Below, piece after piece: positions 11,059 to 21,405 of a stretch of DNA of 32,324 nt; the first letter of the stretch is position 1; each line of letters starts with the position of its first letter. Source of the DNA: Ministeria vibrans ATCC 50519 (taxonomy: Eukaryota > Opisthokonta > Filasterea); NCBI GenBank assembly GCA_943704425.1, contig CALSCP010001788.1, forward strand, positions 1 to 32,324, read 5' to 3'. A program made the position numbers and the translations under genes. Under the pieces are notes generated by a model, which was not told where the DNA came from, ran no database searches, and saw only the letters and a program-made list of their open reading frames with translations.

Positions 11059-11826
11059 ATGAGTTCACCTCTTGTTGCGTATTCCACAAGCGACTCCGAC
11101 GACGACTCCGACGACAAAGACTCCGATGAACGCAATCACAATGGCAACATAGAGACACGCAAACGGCCAAGGGACGACGGGGAGAGCGCGAGCGGCGACA
11201 AGCGACAACGCACCTTTGAACACGAGAGTGGCAAGTGGGCGACGTCGCTGCTGCTCCCGTGCTCCCTCGACGAACGCCTAGGCGAGCTTGTGCAGGACCT
11301 GGTCAAGGCGATCGCCGGCCACGCGTCCCTGGCACTGCAGCTGCACCCTCACTTTCACATGAGCTTGTCGCGCACCTTTCCCATTGAGTATTGCCAAGTG
11401 GACGCATTGCGAAAGGCGTTGGCGCGTCGCTTGCTCGCCGACCGCAACGCCTTGCCCATCCAAACGCGCCTGGCCACCCCCGTGGCGCTGGTCAACGACG
11501 AGCGCACCCGCACCTTCCTTGCCTTTCCCGTGGCCGAGCCCGCGCACGGCGACGTCGTCCGCCTCATCCGCACCCTTGTCGATCCGACCCTCGTGCGCTT
11601 TTCACTGCCCGTCTACTACAAGGAGCCGCTGGTGCACGTGAGCGTGGCGAGTGTCGTGGGAGACGAGCGTGACCGTCTCAACGCCCTTCTCCGTCCCTCT
11701 GCCCTCTGCCCTCTCGACGACGACCTTTGGCAACAACTGCGCACCGCGCTTGTGCGTCAACGTGAGCAGGTGTCCCGTGTCGTGGTGATCAGAGCAGGCC
11801 ACCTGCAGGTCGACGTGCGCCCCTAG
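11059..11826 (+). CDS. USB1: U6 snRNA phosphodiesterase USB1
   Basis: A single exon of 255 residues, started at the ATG at 11059. The N-terminus, M-S-S-P-L-V-A-Y followed by a Ser/Asp-rich run, matches the usual USB1 start. Two H-x-S motifs of the 2H phosphoesterase fold are present: H-M-S with His at 11356 inside an L-H-P-H-F-H-M-S-L-S-R-T-F context, and H-V-S with His at 11635. A T-R-T-F strand lies between them. These are the catalytic pairs of USB1, a nuclear 3'-5' exonuclease that trims and caps the U6 snRNA 3' end. Length and motif spacing fit the family. Its stop codon overlaps that of a candidate minus-strand gene. Confidence 0.93.
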   Translation: MSSPLVAYSTSDSDDDSDDKDSDERNHNGNIETRKRPRDDGESASGDKRQRTFEHESGKWATSLLLPCSLDERLGELVQDLVKAIAGHASLALQLHPHFHMSLSRTFPIEYCQVDALRKALARRLLADRNALPIQTRLATPVALVNDERTRTFLAFPVAEPAHGDVVRLIRTLVDPTLVRFSLPVYYKEPLVHVSVASVVGDERDRLNALLRPSALCPLDDDLWQQLRTALVRQREQVSRVVVIRAGHLQVDVRP

Positions 11827-12134
11827 CCGTCCCGTCCGAGCTCACTCACCTCCCGCTCGCGCAAGTCTGACTGACTGTGCCGCTAAAAAAAAAAAAAAAA
11901 AAAAAAGGAAGGGGAATGATCGGTGAGGGGAGGTTGTGGGCAGAGGGGAGGGTGGACAAGGAGGCGTGGGATGCAGCATGAAGGCGGCACCTGCTGGAGA
12001 ATGCGGATGACTTCGGCTGTTTGTGTGTCCTTGACAAAGACATTGTCGCCGTCGTCGTCGTCGTGGATGAAGTCGTGCGAGAGGACGCGTCCGCGCCCTT
12101 TCGGCGACGAGGGCCCCGTTGTACTAGTGGCCAT
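11823..12134 (-). CDS. Small candidate gene, two exons, no family recognised
   Basis: Read on the minus strand: ATG at 12134, exon 12134..11991 (48 codons), a 108-bp intron with donor GTGCCG and a long T tract before TAG, then exon 11882..11823 ending in TAG. The joined product is 67 residues, phase 0. It has an acidic D-D-D-D stretch and a charged C-terminal helix. Supporting points are the strong acceptor, the frame match and the stop just after the short exon. Weak points are the non-consensus donor and the lack of a recognisable homologue. It may be a false join, or the first part of a longer gene. Confidence 0.42.
11885..11906. repeat. Poly(A) run, or T tract of a minus-strand intron
   Basis: About 22 consecutive A on the plus strand. 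Read on the minus strand it is a polypyrimidine tract ending in TAG, which is the acceptor proposed for the small gene. Similar long T tracts precede acceptors in other introns of this window. Confidence 0.9.
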
Positions 12135-12300
12135 CGAGCAAGTGAATATAATATAAAAAAGTGCCTCAGATGGCAGATGACAGATCAGTGAGATCACAAA
12201 TATTCACGATGTCACTCATGTCAGAATTCAGAATTATCTCAGATGTCTTTTAGTCTTATTTCATTTATGACATTTTGATCTCTATAGTTATTTAGGTTTC

Positions 12301-12306
12301 TTTATT
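12301..12306 (-). terminator. Candidate poly(A) signal of the sphingomyelinase-like gene
   Basis: TTTATT on the plus strand, which is AATAAA on the minus strand, 65 bp beyond the stop codon of the minus-strand gene at 12372. The position is normal for a cleavage signal. Apart from this, 12135-12371 is AT-rich and holds no gene I can see. Confidence 0.5.
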
Positions 12307-12371
12307 CTACTGAATTCAACTAATACAAAAAAATAATACAAGTCCACTTGACAATGCAGCGGAAGGGAAGG

Positions 12372-13572
12372 TTAAGTTGGTACAGGAAGAGGAGGCGGCG
12401 CGTGGAAGGTCATGGCAATGCCGTGGTGGTCGGAGACCTGCGCAAAGGGTAAGGAAGGGTCACCGGCGGCAAGAGGATCAACGTGGGTGTGAGCAACGGG
12501 AATGTTGCTAAAGGCATGGTCAATGGCCTCGGGATGGCCACGGTCGCCAAGGACAGTCATCAGGGTGTCCAAGGGATCGCCAGTGTCTGGATGCAGACAG
12601 GCAAAGGTGGGGCGCCACGAAAGGTCGCCCGTGTGAGGATTGTGCACCGCCATGATGTCGGTGAGCGAAGGAAAGTCGGTGGAAAGCAGGCGAAAGCTGT
12701 CGTGGTAGGTTTGTGAGCCGCCCTTGAAATTGAAGTCGCCCGCAAACACTACTGACGGTGGCGTAATGTCGTCGTGGCTCCCAATGTTGATGGAAAGACA
12801 GTTCAGAGCAAACCGCACCAGTTCTGCAACCTGTGCCGGTGCTTGTGCATTGTCCGAGAACACCTCGGGACGCTTGCCTATGACATGCTGAATAATGCCA
12901 TCGCCAGGAGCCAAGTGTGTCGTGAAGAGGTGCACGGGGTGAGGCCAGGAGGGAACAACGATGCGTGCGTACAAAGCCGCACGGTTCACCGCAAAGTAGT
13001 CATACCAGGCCTGGAAACGGAAAATGTGATGGTCGCACACTTCAATTGGAAAGCGCGACAGAATGATTAGGCCGGAGGAACACAGTGTGGCGGGGAGATG
13101 AGGGCGCAGTGGCGGATGGGCAACGTGCGTGAACCCAAGTGAAGCGGCCCTCTCGATGAGCTGCGATGTGTAGTAATGAGAGAATGGCAAGTTGATCATT
13201 TCCTACAGACGAGAGACGAGACGACAGACGGTCGCGAGTGAGAGAGAGCGCGTGAGACGGTCGAGATGTGGAGGACGACTTCACCTGCAGCGCCACGACG
13301 TCGTAGCTCTCCATGTGCCGCAGCAACGCGGCCAGCCGTTGTTGTTTGTACTGTTCGTGGATACTTGGGACGAGTGGGATCGTGAGGAGGACGAGGAGGT
13401 GGGCGACGCCGGGAGTCACAAGAGGGAGCGCCAAAACAGACGAAAACGCCATTATCAGCGGATACGGGCTTGTCAGCGTTCCGTAGAGCAGCAGCAAGAA
13501 CACGAGTATCCCGCCAACGACTGCAAAGTACACCTGGAAGCGCAAGTTCCCTGGATTGTTGACAATTGACAT
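12372..13572 (-). CDS. Neutral sphingomyelinase-like EEP phosphodiesterase
   Basis: Two exons, 13572..13285 and 13202..12372, with an 82-bp phase 0 intron that splits the L-Q-E motif between Gln and Glu. The product is 372 residues. The N-terminus has two hydrophobic segments (about residues 14-65), followed by the endonuclease/exonuclease/phosphatase fold: Y-D-V-V-A-L-Q-E with the metal-binding Glu, S-G-L-I-I-L-S-R-F-P-I, a T-H-L strand, A-G-D-F-N, and S-D-H-H-G near the C-terminus. Paired N-terminal hydrophobic segments before an EEP domain resemble neutral sphingomyelinase 2. That enzyme cleaves sphingomyelin to ceramide at the inner leaflet. Another membrane-tethered EEP phosphodiesterase cannot be excluded. 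It is divergent from the helicase gene across about 930 bp. Confidence 0.78.
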
Positions 13573-14503
13573 TAAAATTCAAAAATCAGTCAAAACTTGT
13601 GTTTTCAGTTTCAGTTTTACCGGTCGGGGCAATCAAGCACACATTCGCAGAAAGAACCCGTAGCAATCGCTGTGAGGATACGCTTCTATTGTTCTCCTGA
13701 CCTTCGTAGGCTTTTGGTGCCATAACAAAAAAAAATGTTCACAAATCACATTTCACTAATGAATAAGTGTCTAACACTGCACAAAGCCGCGTTCACACAC
13801 ACGTTTATGGCCAGAATAAGGCACCATGCCGCCGACAGTAGCCACTTCTGAAACACCGGGCACCGTTTGTAGTTCATACTTTAAGAAGCAATGCTGAAGG
13901 CTGCGTAGTTCAGACGCAGAAGAAACTGTGAAACAGGTAAAGAAAACTTGATCGTGAATAGGCTTTGCGAAATCTCAATAATCCTGGCCAATAGCCCTTG
14001 TTAAACCTGCATGTACTTCAAAGGCTAGTGGAAGAGTCGGAAATCTTCAAGGATGCTGAGGAATTGGCGAGGGTTTCCCTAACGTGAGTGGCCAATCTCG
14101 CACGAACCCTAACGCGACGCCCAATCACCCATTCTCACTCTTATTTTTGCTTTTCCCCACTATTTGAGTACTAAAGAGTAAAGCAGGCCACACGGCTGTC
14201 GTCGAAGCGACCATAGCCTGTTTTTTTTTCACAGGAGCGTCCCCGACATTTTGCTCAATTGTTGGAGGGGTCCTTTGACTCCTTTCACAGCTTTTTCCTT
14301 TTCACACCACATTTTCTTTTTGACTTTTTCTAACGTCGACTGCTCGCTCGTGACTTCTTTGTTCCTCGAACCATCCAACTCCTGCGGTCGGCACACGACA
14401 CTTGTGGCGATATCGCCGATACAACGTCGTTTGCCCGACCGGAACGAAAACTCGACTTGTTCACGTCCGCATCTGCAAATCATCGTTTGCTTTCTCGGTT
14501 TGC
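13573..14503. promoter_or_regulatory. Divergent intergenic region, no gene seen
   Basis: This region separates the starts of the sphingomyelinase-like gene (-) and the helicase (+), so it should hold both promoters. I looked for tRNA and snRNA patterns and found none. Visible items are two CCCTAAC motifs (14079-14085 and 14107-14113, the second extended to AACCCTAAC), a small hairpin near 13901-13919 (CTGCGT/ACGCAG arms), a 23-codon open frame from the ATG at 13826, and a T-rich stretch at 14221-14340 close to the helicase. No single element can be assigned with confidence. Confidence 0.5.
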
Positions 14504-17500
14504 ATGGAGGCCGAGCTCGTTGTACACGAGACATGCCACACCCAGCTGGCGACTGGCCTCCAGCGCGTCCTTGTGCGCATCCGCGATGGTGTCGTGCAGA
14601 ATTTGTCGGTCGCCCAACTCCTCACCTTAAACTGTTCCACTGCCGCTCCCACTCGCTTCCTCGTCACCGCCCTACACGAATATGCTACAGTTGACCAACT
14701 CCTTTCCAACGAGCCGCTGGATGACATCTTTCCCAGTGGCCTTCACTACGACCGTGCTCGAGAAATTTTGAATGTTGACTGTCCGCCTCACCTCGTTGCT
14801 CGATTCGGCCTGGTCGCTATCCACGTCGCGTTGCACAGCCGCTCTCTCTCCAACAGCACCACTGCCTCTATCACGCGACCCGTCACCTTTCGAAGCGACT
14901 GTAATGACGACGAGGCGCTTCTCTGTTTGGACGATGATGCCATCTTAGCGCAGGAGTGCGCGCTCGCATCGGAGATTGAAATGCGATGTCGGCAGATTGA
15001 AGCTGACGCCGGTTCTACCGTTGCCACAGCCACGTCGCACTCAACAACTATCGCCATTGCATCGAGCACATGTACCACTACGCCCATCGACATCTTTTCG
15101 CGAGACGTTGCCTCGCCAATTCCAAACACATGCACAGTGCAGTCGGAACCTCCAAGAATTCGCCGTGTGCGAGAGAGCCCGCCACCCTTTGACACTTGGG
15201 GCGACGACGAGGAGGAGGATGCGTTGGAGAACGCTCGTCATGAGGAGAAACGACGACGTCTGGAAGCGCCCACCCCATTAGTGCAGCCGCCCCCACCACT
15301 AGTACAGCCGCCCCCATCTCCAGCGCATGCCACTTTGGTCTCACCTGAGATCCTTGACGCTCTCGGCGTACCAAGCCTGTATCAATGGCAGCTTGAGTGT
15401 CTTCAGGTCGCCCGACTCAAGGGCAACATTGTTTACAGTGCGCCAACGAGCGGCGGCAAAACGCTTGTTGCCGAAGTGCTCCTGCTGGAAACTTTACTGG
15501 AGCGCAAGAAAAACGTCATTTTTATCCTGCCCTATGTTAGTCTTGTGCAAGAGAAGGCTCGTGGTCTCGAGAAATTTGCCAAGAGATTCGACTTTAACGT
15601 ATTGAAAAAAAAACAGGAAAAAAAAAAAACTAATCGGTTTGTAATAGATCGAAAAGTACTGCGGTCCCAGTGGACGCATCCCCCCACCGCGCTCACGGGA
15701 GAGGTATGTGTACTTGTGCACCATAGAAAAGGCGGACATGGTTGTGAATCATCTGATGGAGGAAGGCCGTCTGGGTGAGCTTGGTTGTTGCGTAGTCGAT
15801 GAGTTGCACTTTATTGGGATGGACAGACGCGGTGCGGTTCTCGAGAGTGTACTCGTAAAGTTACTGCAGTGTACAAGGCTCTTGCGATTCGTCGGTATGA
15901 CAGCGACCGTCGGCAATATAGAGGAGCTGCGCGAGTTCTTCCGAGACGCCGGTCTGTATCAGGCGACGTATCGGCCTGTCGCTCTCCACCAGTTTGCCCT
16001 GCTGCAGAAGGAGAAGGAACTGTTTGCGGTGGTACAAGACGTACAACTGAGCAAGCCGTGCTTGCGACCACTGGACTGTGTGAGCGATGGTCAGCGCGCG
16101 AAGGCACCGCCCTTCACGGTGAACAGCGCTATTCGAAAGGGCGGTGTTGCCGTGGTGGTTGCGCTCCTTCGCGAAGTTGCTCCCGTCCACGGCTCCCTCG
16201 TGTTCTGTTGGAGAAAGGCTCAAGCGGAGCAATTGTGCATTGACATTGCTCGACATTTGTGCGACCTTCCCGCCGACAATGAACTTCAACAACGACGGCG
16301 GAAGCTCTGGATGGACTTGGCCGACGTCGCCTCCAAGACAGGCGACGACGACAGATCCGTGCAGTACGTCTGTCCTACGCTGACGTGTTCGATTGCCGCG
16401 GGTGTCGCCTACCATCATGGGGGTCTCACGATGGACGAGCGCACGCTGATTGAAGCTGCATTTCGTGCGGGCACACTTTGTGTGCTCACCTGTACCACCA
16501 CCTTGGCGGCCGGCGTGAATCTTCCCGCGACGCGCGTCATTTTGCGCTCACCCAGAAAGCCACAAAACGCGTACATTACGCGTTCCGAATACACCCAAAT
16601 GTGCGGTCGTGCAGGTCGCGCTGGAACTGTGCCACCTGCAACTGGCGAGAGCTACATGCTGCTGGAAAACGCTCGCGAGTGCTCCAAATTTCTCTCCACC
16701 TTGGCGAAACCATTTGAAGATTGTGCCTCGATGCTGCTCGATGGCAAGTCGTCCGCCGAGCTGTATCGCCTCATCCTCTCAATCGTTGGTGCTGGCCGTT
16801 GCGACACTATCTCTTCGGTGTTGTCCTTCTTGTCGCTCAGTTTGTGTCGGCTGCAATGTGCGGACCAGGCCGCGCTCAACCTGTTTTCGCATGGGGTGCT
16901 CTGTGCTATTCGCTCACTCGTTTCAAACGGAATCCTTTTCGTGAGCAACAATCCAGCTGCTTTGGACGCTGCTTGCGACGCCTACATCAGTCACCCGCCC
17001 CATTCCAGTGCGGCCGCAGACGTGTACCTGAATCCTCTGCAACAGGTCAGACTGTGCGCGACTCCCTTGGGCCGTGCCACCTACCGCAGTGGTATTGACC
17101 AGCGCTACGTCAAGCACAGTCACGACACCCTCAAGCGCGCCTTAGACTCCATGGCACTCTCAACCGAGCTCCACCTACTCTATCTCGTGGTGCCATATGC
17201 CGATATTGCACGCCTTGATATAGTACCGCATGATTTTGGTGGCGCCTTCCACAAGTACATCTTCAGCTCGCGCTATGTCGACCAGCGTGCCACGGAGCAT
17301 CTCGCTGTTGCTCTACAACTGAAAGGGGGGGACCCGAGCGCATTCCTTCGTGCTCAAATGAATCATTCGATTGTTAGGGAGGATAGCCCAAACTATTTGG
17401 ACTCCAACTACTTCAAGGTGCATCTTTTTGTTTCTTCTCATTTTTTTGCTTCTTCTCATCATTTTCTTTCATTCTTGTTTTTTTGTTTTCTTTTTTTTTT

Positions 17501-18132
17501 GTTCTTTTTGATGTTTTTTGTTTTTGTTTTTGTTTTTGTTTTTGTTTTTGTTTTTGTTTTTGTTTTTGTTTTTTTTTTTGTTTTTTTTCGTTGTTGTTGG
17601 ACAGGCTGCTCGTTTGTGTGCGACGCTGATTCTCCATGCTGTTGTGACTCACGAGAAGCCTGTGTTCGAGGCGGCTCACATGTTTGAAATTGATCGTGGC
17701 AAAGTGCAGGCGTTGATGCAGAATGCTGCTTGCAACAGTGGAGCGCTAGCTCGCTTCTGTGCCGAACTCACTGACGAGCCGGGATTCGACTCAATGCGGG
17801 CATTATGCGAGGCGCTTGCGTTGCGTCTGAGCTACGGTTGCAAGGCGGAGCTGGTGGAGCTCATGCAGTTGGACGGGGTGCGCGTGGACATGGCGCGACT
17901 GCTGCGTAACAATCGGTATGGGACACTGGCGAGTCTGGCGCGCGCATCTGCCGAGGAGCTGGTGCAGCGACTGAATCGACCGTTTGTGACGGTGGAAAAA
18001 GCGCGCGGCTGGGTGGCCAATGCGCGCGAGTTGCTGCGTCAACAATTGCGTATGCAGAGGGAGGCCGCTTACGAGGTTGAGCTTGAGCTAGCGCGCCAAC
18101 TCAGCACAGGAGCCGAAGCAAATTTTGTCTAA
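14504..18132 (+). CDS. HELQ: HELQ-type superfamily 2 DNA helicase
   Basis: Three exons: 14504-15598, 15648-17417, 17605-18132, both introns in phase 0 (49 and 187 bp), giving 1130 residues, close to human HELQ. The first about 290 residues are low in recognisable domains and end in an acidic and Pro-rich stretch. Then come a Q-W-Q-type motif, Walker A A-P-T-S-G-G-K-T (Lys at 15458), D-E-L-H (Asp at 15798), G-M-T-A-T, Y-H-H-G-G-L-T, T-C-T-T-T-L-A-A-G-V-N-L-P-A, and G-R-A-G-R-A-G. The D-E-L-H box and the L-A-A-G-V-N-L-P-A block are shared with POLQ, but no polymerase domain follows. The C-terminal half continues into the winged-helix and helical region of the Hel308 family. It is a 3'-5' helicase for replication-fork and crosslink repair. 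Confidence 0.93.
17514..17572. repeat. (TTTTTG)n repeat in a helicase intron
   Basis: About nine TTTTTG hexamers in the second intron of the helicase gene, flanked by longer T runs. It lies 5' of the ACAG acceptor and may double as a polypyrimidine tract. Confidence 0.92.
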
Positions 18133-18214
18133 AAATGTACGTGCGTTGTTGTAATATTGATGGTATCTAGGTTTACATGGTAGATCTACAATGATAAGAT
18201 GCGTAGTAGTAGTT

Positions 18215-20060
18215 TCAGATGGAGTCCATTTCCATATCATGGTCATCAAGCACAAGAGAACTCTGCACGGCCAAGAGAACGGCATTGTCATCGTCGTCGT
18301 CGTCGTCATCACTATGCACTGTTCCCAGCCCACCCAACACCACTGCATGGGTACGCTCTGTGCGATTCACCAGGGTTTCACGGTGAGCCGCACGCACACT
18401 CAGAACTGTGCCCCACACGCCAGACACAAGCGCAACGGCCATCAGCAACAACTGCGCCCACAGTACCAGATGAGGCGCGTATAACAAACCAATGGTGGCA
18501 AACATGCTATAAGAGAAAAATCCAGTCAAAAGCCACCATCAAACCATTGAGTCGGTACCTTTGAAAGAGGCGGAATAGGCCGTGAACCTTCTCCGCAGCT
18601 TCATTGTGGTGCACTCCGACAATGGCAAATATCTGAGTGTTGACACCAGAATCAGCAAAGCCCAAGAGAAAGCCACAGAAGAGGGCAAGCCAAAGAGGGG
18701 ACGGGGTTCTACAAAATAAAAAAAAAACATTATAGTGCTTTTACAGCATCTAACTGGTGTTTTGTATGTGTGGTGTGTGTGCGTATGTCTTTGTGGTGCG
18801 TAAATGAGTGTCTTGGTATGAATCGCACTGAGTAAAAAGAAAGACGACAGCAAGGAGCACCAGAGCAATGAGATAGATTAGAGAGGTGCCCACCAGCACT
18901 GCAATGTTGCCCACTCGGTCTGAGAGACGTCCCAGCACGAGAGCCCCTACACACACACCAAAGAAAAAACAAAAAAAAAACAAAACAAAACAAAAAAGAA
19001 GCCAAACAACACGCACACACAATCAAAATAAGACAATGCCGTTCACACAGTTGTTGAGTGCATCACCAGTTATTTGCCCCGCACCCTGTAAAAGGGCCGT
19101 GTACCCAATGGCGTGAGGGCGAAAGTCAGTCGGCAATGGCTTGACAACGGTGGGATTCTTGCCTCCCACCATGGTGGTGTAGGAGGAAAACAGAGCTAGA
19201 GACACGCCTGAGGCACAGAAAAGCGGAATGAGTAAGCGCACCGACTGACGACGGAGTAGCGCAAACGTGAGGACCACGCGGTGGCGCATGGTCAACGACG
19301 CATTGGCCGACTCGACAACGCCGTGGATGGGACGCAGTGTGCACAGCAAAAGAATGGCAAGGATTGCAATGCCCGTCAGTATAGAATACAGTCGTCGTGC
19401 TGACGCCACTGGAACTGTGTCGCCGTTTGGCAGAAGTACAATAATGACAACGCCGCCAAAGACGAGTGAAAAGTTGAGCAGCGCCCAGAAGATACCGCTG
19501 TTGCGCCCTTGCGTCTCGTCGGTTCCATTTCGATTCAAATACGTTCCTACACACAAAAAAAACATATATACGAGTGAGCGCGCAGCAGGCAAGGCGGTTG
19601 GCAGCCGACGGACCTTGCGCAGTCCACAGCACACTTGCGGCCAGTCCGACCAGGACCGACATGACGTAGAGGAGGGGCACAACCACCTTGATCTCGGTCG
19701 CGATGAACATCGCATAGGGAACAGCCGCGCCAATGAGGCATGTCCTGAGAGGGTGGTGCCGCGGGGAGAGTGAGTATGGGTGGAGAGAGTGCGTTTTTAC
19801 TTGGTTCCAAACTGCTCGACAATTGCGGGAGCCACAAAGCTGCCAAAGAGAAAACAAAAGTACACGGTCGCCAGCGAGTAGAAGCCGGTGTTGTGGCTGT
19901 TCAGGATGCTGGGCTGGAGCACGGCGGAGACGTTCCATCTACGGTGTAGGTGTGAGTTTATGTGCGACATGTCTGAGGGACGACCCTACGTGAGAAAGAG
20001 TAGGGTGAAGGCAACGCCGAGAACAACCACATTGATCAGGTGCCGTCGATTCTCAGACAT
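18215..20060 (-). CDS. UNC93/MFSD11-like membrane protein, 7 exons
   Basis: Minus-strand exons: 20060-19990, 19938-19801, 19744-19614, 19546-19067, 18946-18829, 18708-18559, 18506-18215. All junctions are GT-AG with consistent phases, giving 459 residues. The N-terminus M-S-E-N-R-R-H-L-I-N-V-V-V-L-G-V-A-F resembles MFSD11, as do V-L-W-T-A-Q-G and G-R-N-S-G-I-F-W-A-L-L in the middle and the late G-F-A-D-S-G-V-N-T-Q segment. About 10-12 hydrophobic helices are spread over the exons. The family is UNC-93-like within the major facilitator superfamily; MFSD11 itself has no firm transport substrate. The tail carries a run of eight Asp. It is convergent with the helicase (82 bp apart) and divergent from the next gene. 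Confidence 0.86.
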
Positions 20061-20151
20061 CCAAAAAGTGAAAGAGAGTGATCCTAAATCGGCAAGATGA
20101 AAGATTCAAGATTCATTGATTCAAGGAGATCAATGTTATTCAATTTCTCCA
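20061..20151. promoter_or_regulatory. 91-bp divergent promoter region
   Basis: Only 91 bp separate the start codons of the UNC93/MFSD11-like gene (-) and the uncharacterised gene (+). It must hold both 5' leaders and promoters unless the true starts differ. It is AT-rich and contains repeated GATTCA words (20103, 20110, 20118 region), without a recognisable TATA box. Confidence 0.55.
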
Positions 20152-21297
20152 ATGCCTCACTTTTGTGCGACGCTCAAAAGCCAACTGGTTCGCTTTTCTG
20201 CAAACCAGTCACACCTGGTGGGGACTACCGATGAATTTGAGGCGCGTTTCTCGCTGGGGACGTTGGCAGGCGGACGCGTAGTCGACGCACGTCTCGTTCT
20301 TGTCCACTTGAGTGTGGCGACTGTTGCGCGACTGCCGACGTGCCTGGTGGTCCACGGGGCCCGCATGCTCGTTGCAGCACTTGATTACGACGCCCGGTGC
20401 ATCGTGGAAATCTTTCGTATGACGCTGGCAAGCGAGGGCACGGCGGTGTTTCACTTGGTCGACGGGCCGTGTGCCGTGGTGGGCACTGCCGACGCACTGG
20501 TGTCCGTAGGGCAAACCAACGCAGACGAGGGCCGCGTGGAGATTGTATCCAGGGTCTCTGTGGATTTGAACAGCGGAGTGCGGGCCTTCTGGATGGCGGT
20601 TGACGAGGTGATGTTGCAGGATGAAGACGCTCCTCACGAAGGCATCTCCATTTGCGTACACGAGAATGGCAAGCTACTTCAAAGGGATTGTTCGCTGCCC
20701 CTCATTCACGACGACATTACCAGTGCTTATCGTGCGTCGGATGACACTGTGTACCTGGGGGTGGGTGTAGGTGCTCTGGTTGTGGCACAGTCCACTTGCT
20801 GCGCTCCCGGTGTTCTCTGCGACGCCCTCTCAGCAGCACCCATCGCCCTCTACGAAGTTTCCCATCATGACCTACCCATGCTGCTTGTGCACTTGGAAGA
20901 CTGTACTGCACTTCTTGTGGCGCGTAGCAACGGCTCCATACTGTGTCAGTGGTCAGCAGTACACGCGTGTGTGCCTACGCCTACATTGGACATGTGGCTT
21001 GTCACTGCACACGACGCACCCTTCTCTCCACTGGTCGCATCTCTCGATCATCATATTGAACAGCCACGCGGCGAACACGACCATGACGAAGGACACTACG
21101 CCAGCGGCGCAGGCGAACATGGCAAGGGCATCGAGCAGGCGCTGAAACAGCGCATTTTGGTGGGAGGCACGCGCGTAGTAGAGCGCACCGAGGTGTTGCG
21201 TCAGAAGCAAGCGCAAATCAGAGCACTTCAAGACATGCTTGATGGAAATTCCGCTGAGCATGTCAGCGGATCGAGTACATTAGTTCAGCTAGTGTAG
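20152..21297 (+). CDS. Uncharacterised 381-residue protein, possibly beta-rich
   Basis: A single exon with GC-rich third positions typical of the window's genes, started at the ATG at 20152 (M-P-H-F-C). The body is rich in short hydrophobic strands such as L-P-T-C-L-V-V-H-G-A and M-L-L-V-H-L-E-D-C-T-A-L-L-V-A-R, as in beta-propeller proteins. A His/Gly-rich linker and a predicted C-terminal coiled coil (V-V-E-R-T-E-V-L-R-Q-K-Q-A-Q-I-R-A-L) follow. I do not recognise the family. Some strand patterns remind me faintly of the Fanconi-complex propeller proteins FAAP100/FANCB, but that is an impression from memory. Confidence 0.7.
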   Translation: MPHFCATLKSQLVRFSANQSHLVGTTDEFEARFSLGTLAGGRVVDARLVLVHLSVATVARLPTCLVVHGARMLVAALDYDARCIVEIFRMTLASEGTAVFHLVDGPCAVVGTADALVSVGQTNADEGRVEIVSRVSVDLNSGVRAFWMAVDEVMLQDEDAPHEGISICVHENGKLLQRDCSLPLIHDDITSAYRASDDTVYLGVGVGALVVAQSTCCAPGVLCDALSAAPIALYEVSHHDLPMLLVHLEDCTALLVARSNGSILCQWSAVHACVPTPTLDMWLVTAHDAPFSPLVASLDHHIEQPRGEHDHDEGHYASGAGEHGKGIEQALKQRILVGGTRVVERTEVLRQKQAQIRALQDMLDGNSAEHVSGSSTLVQLV

Positions 21298-21365
21298 CTG
21301 TAATATACATTTTGTACAATCATATCAAAATCAACTCAATTCTCCTCTTAACTCTTTCAAATTCC

Positions 21366-21371
21366 AATAAA
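21366..21371 (+). terminator. Candidate poly(A) signal AATAAA
   Basis: AATAAA 69 bp after the stop of the uncharacterised protein and 35 bp before the next start codon. If used, cleavage would fall close to the start of the following gene, showing how tight the spacing is. Confidence 0.5.
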
Positions 21372-21405
21372 TTTCCATATTGTGTTGATCCATCGCCGCA
21401 GTTGG

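Noticed and set aside
13600-14250. Possible tRNA, snRNA or snoRNA gene in the large divergent spacer
   Set aside because: I found no T-loop and no U1/U2/U4/U5/U6-like core, and no paired C and D boxes at proper spacing. The small hairpin near 13901 alone is not enough.
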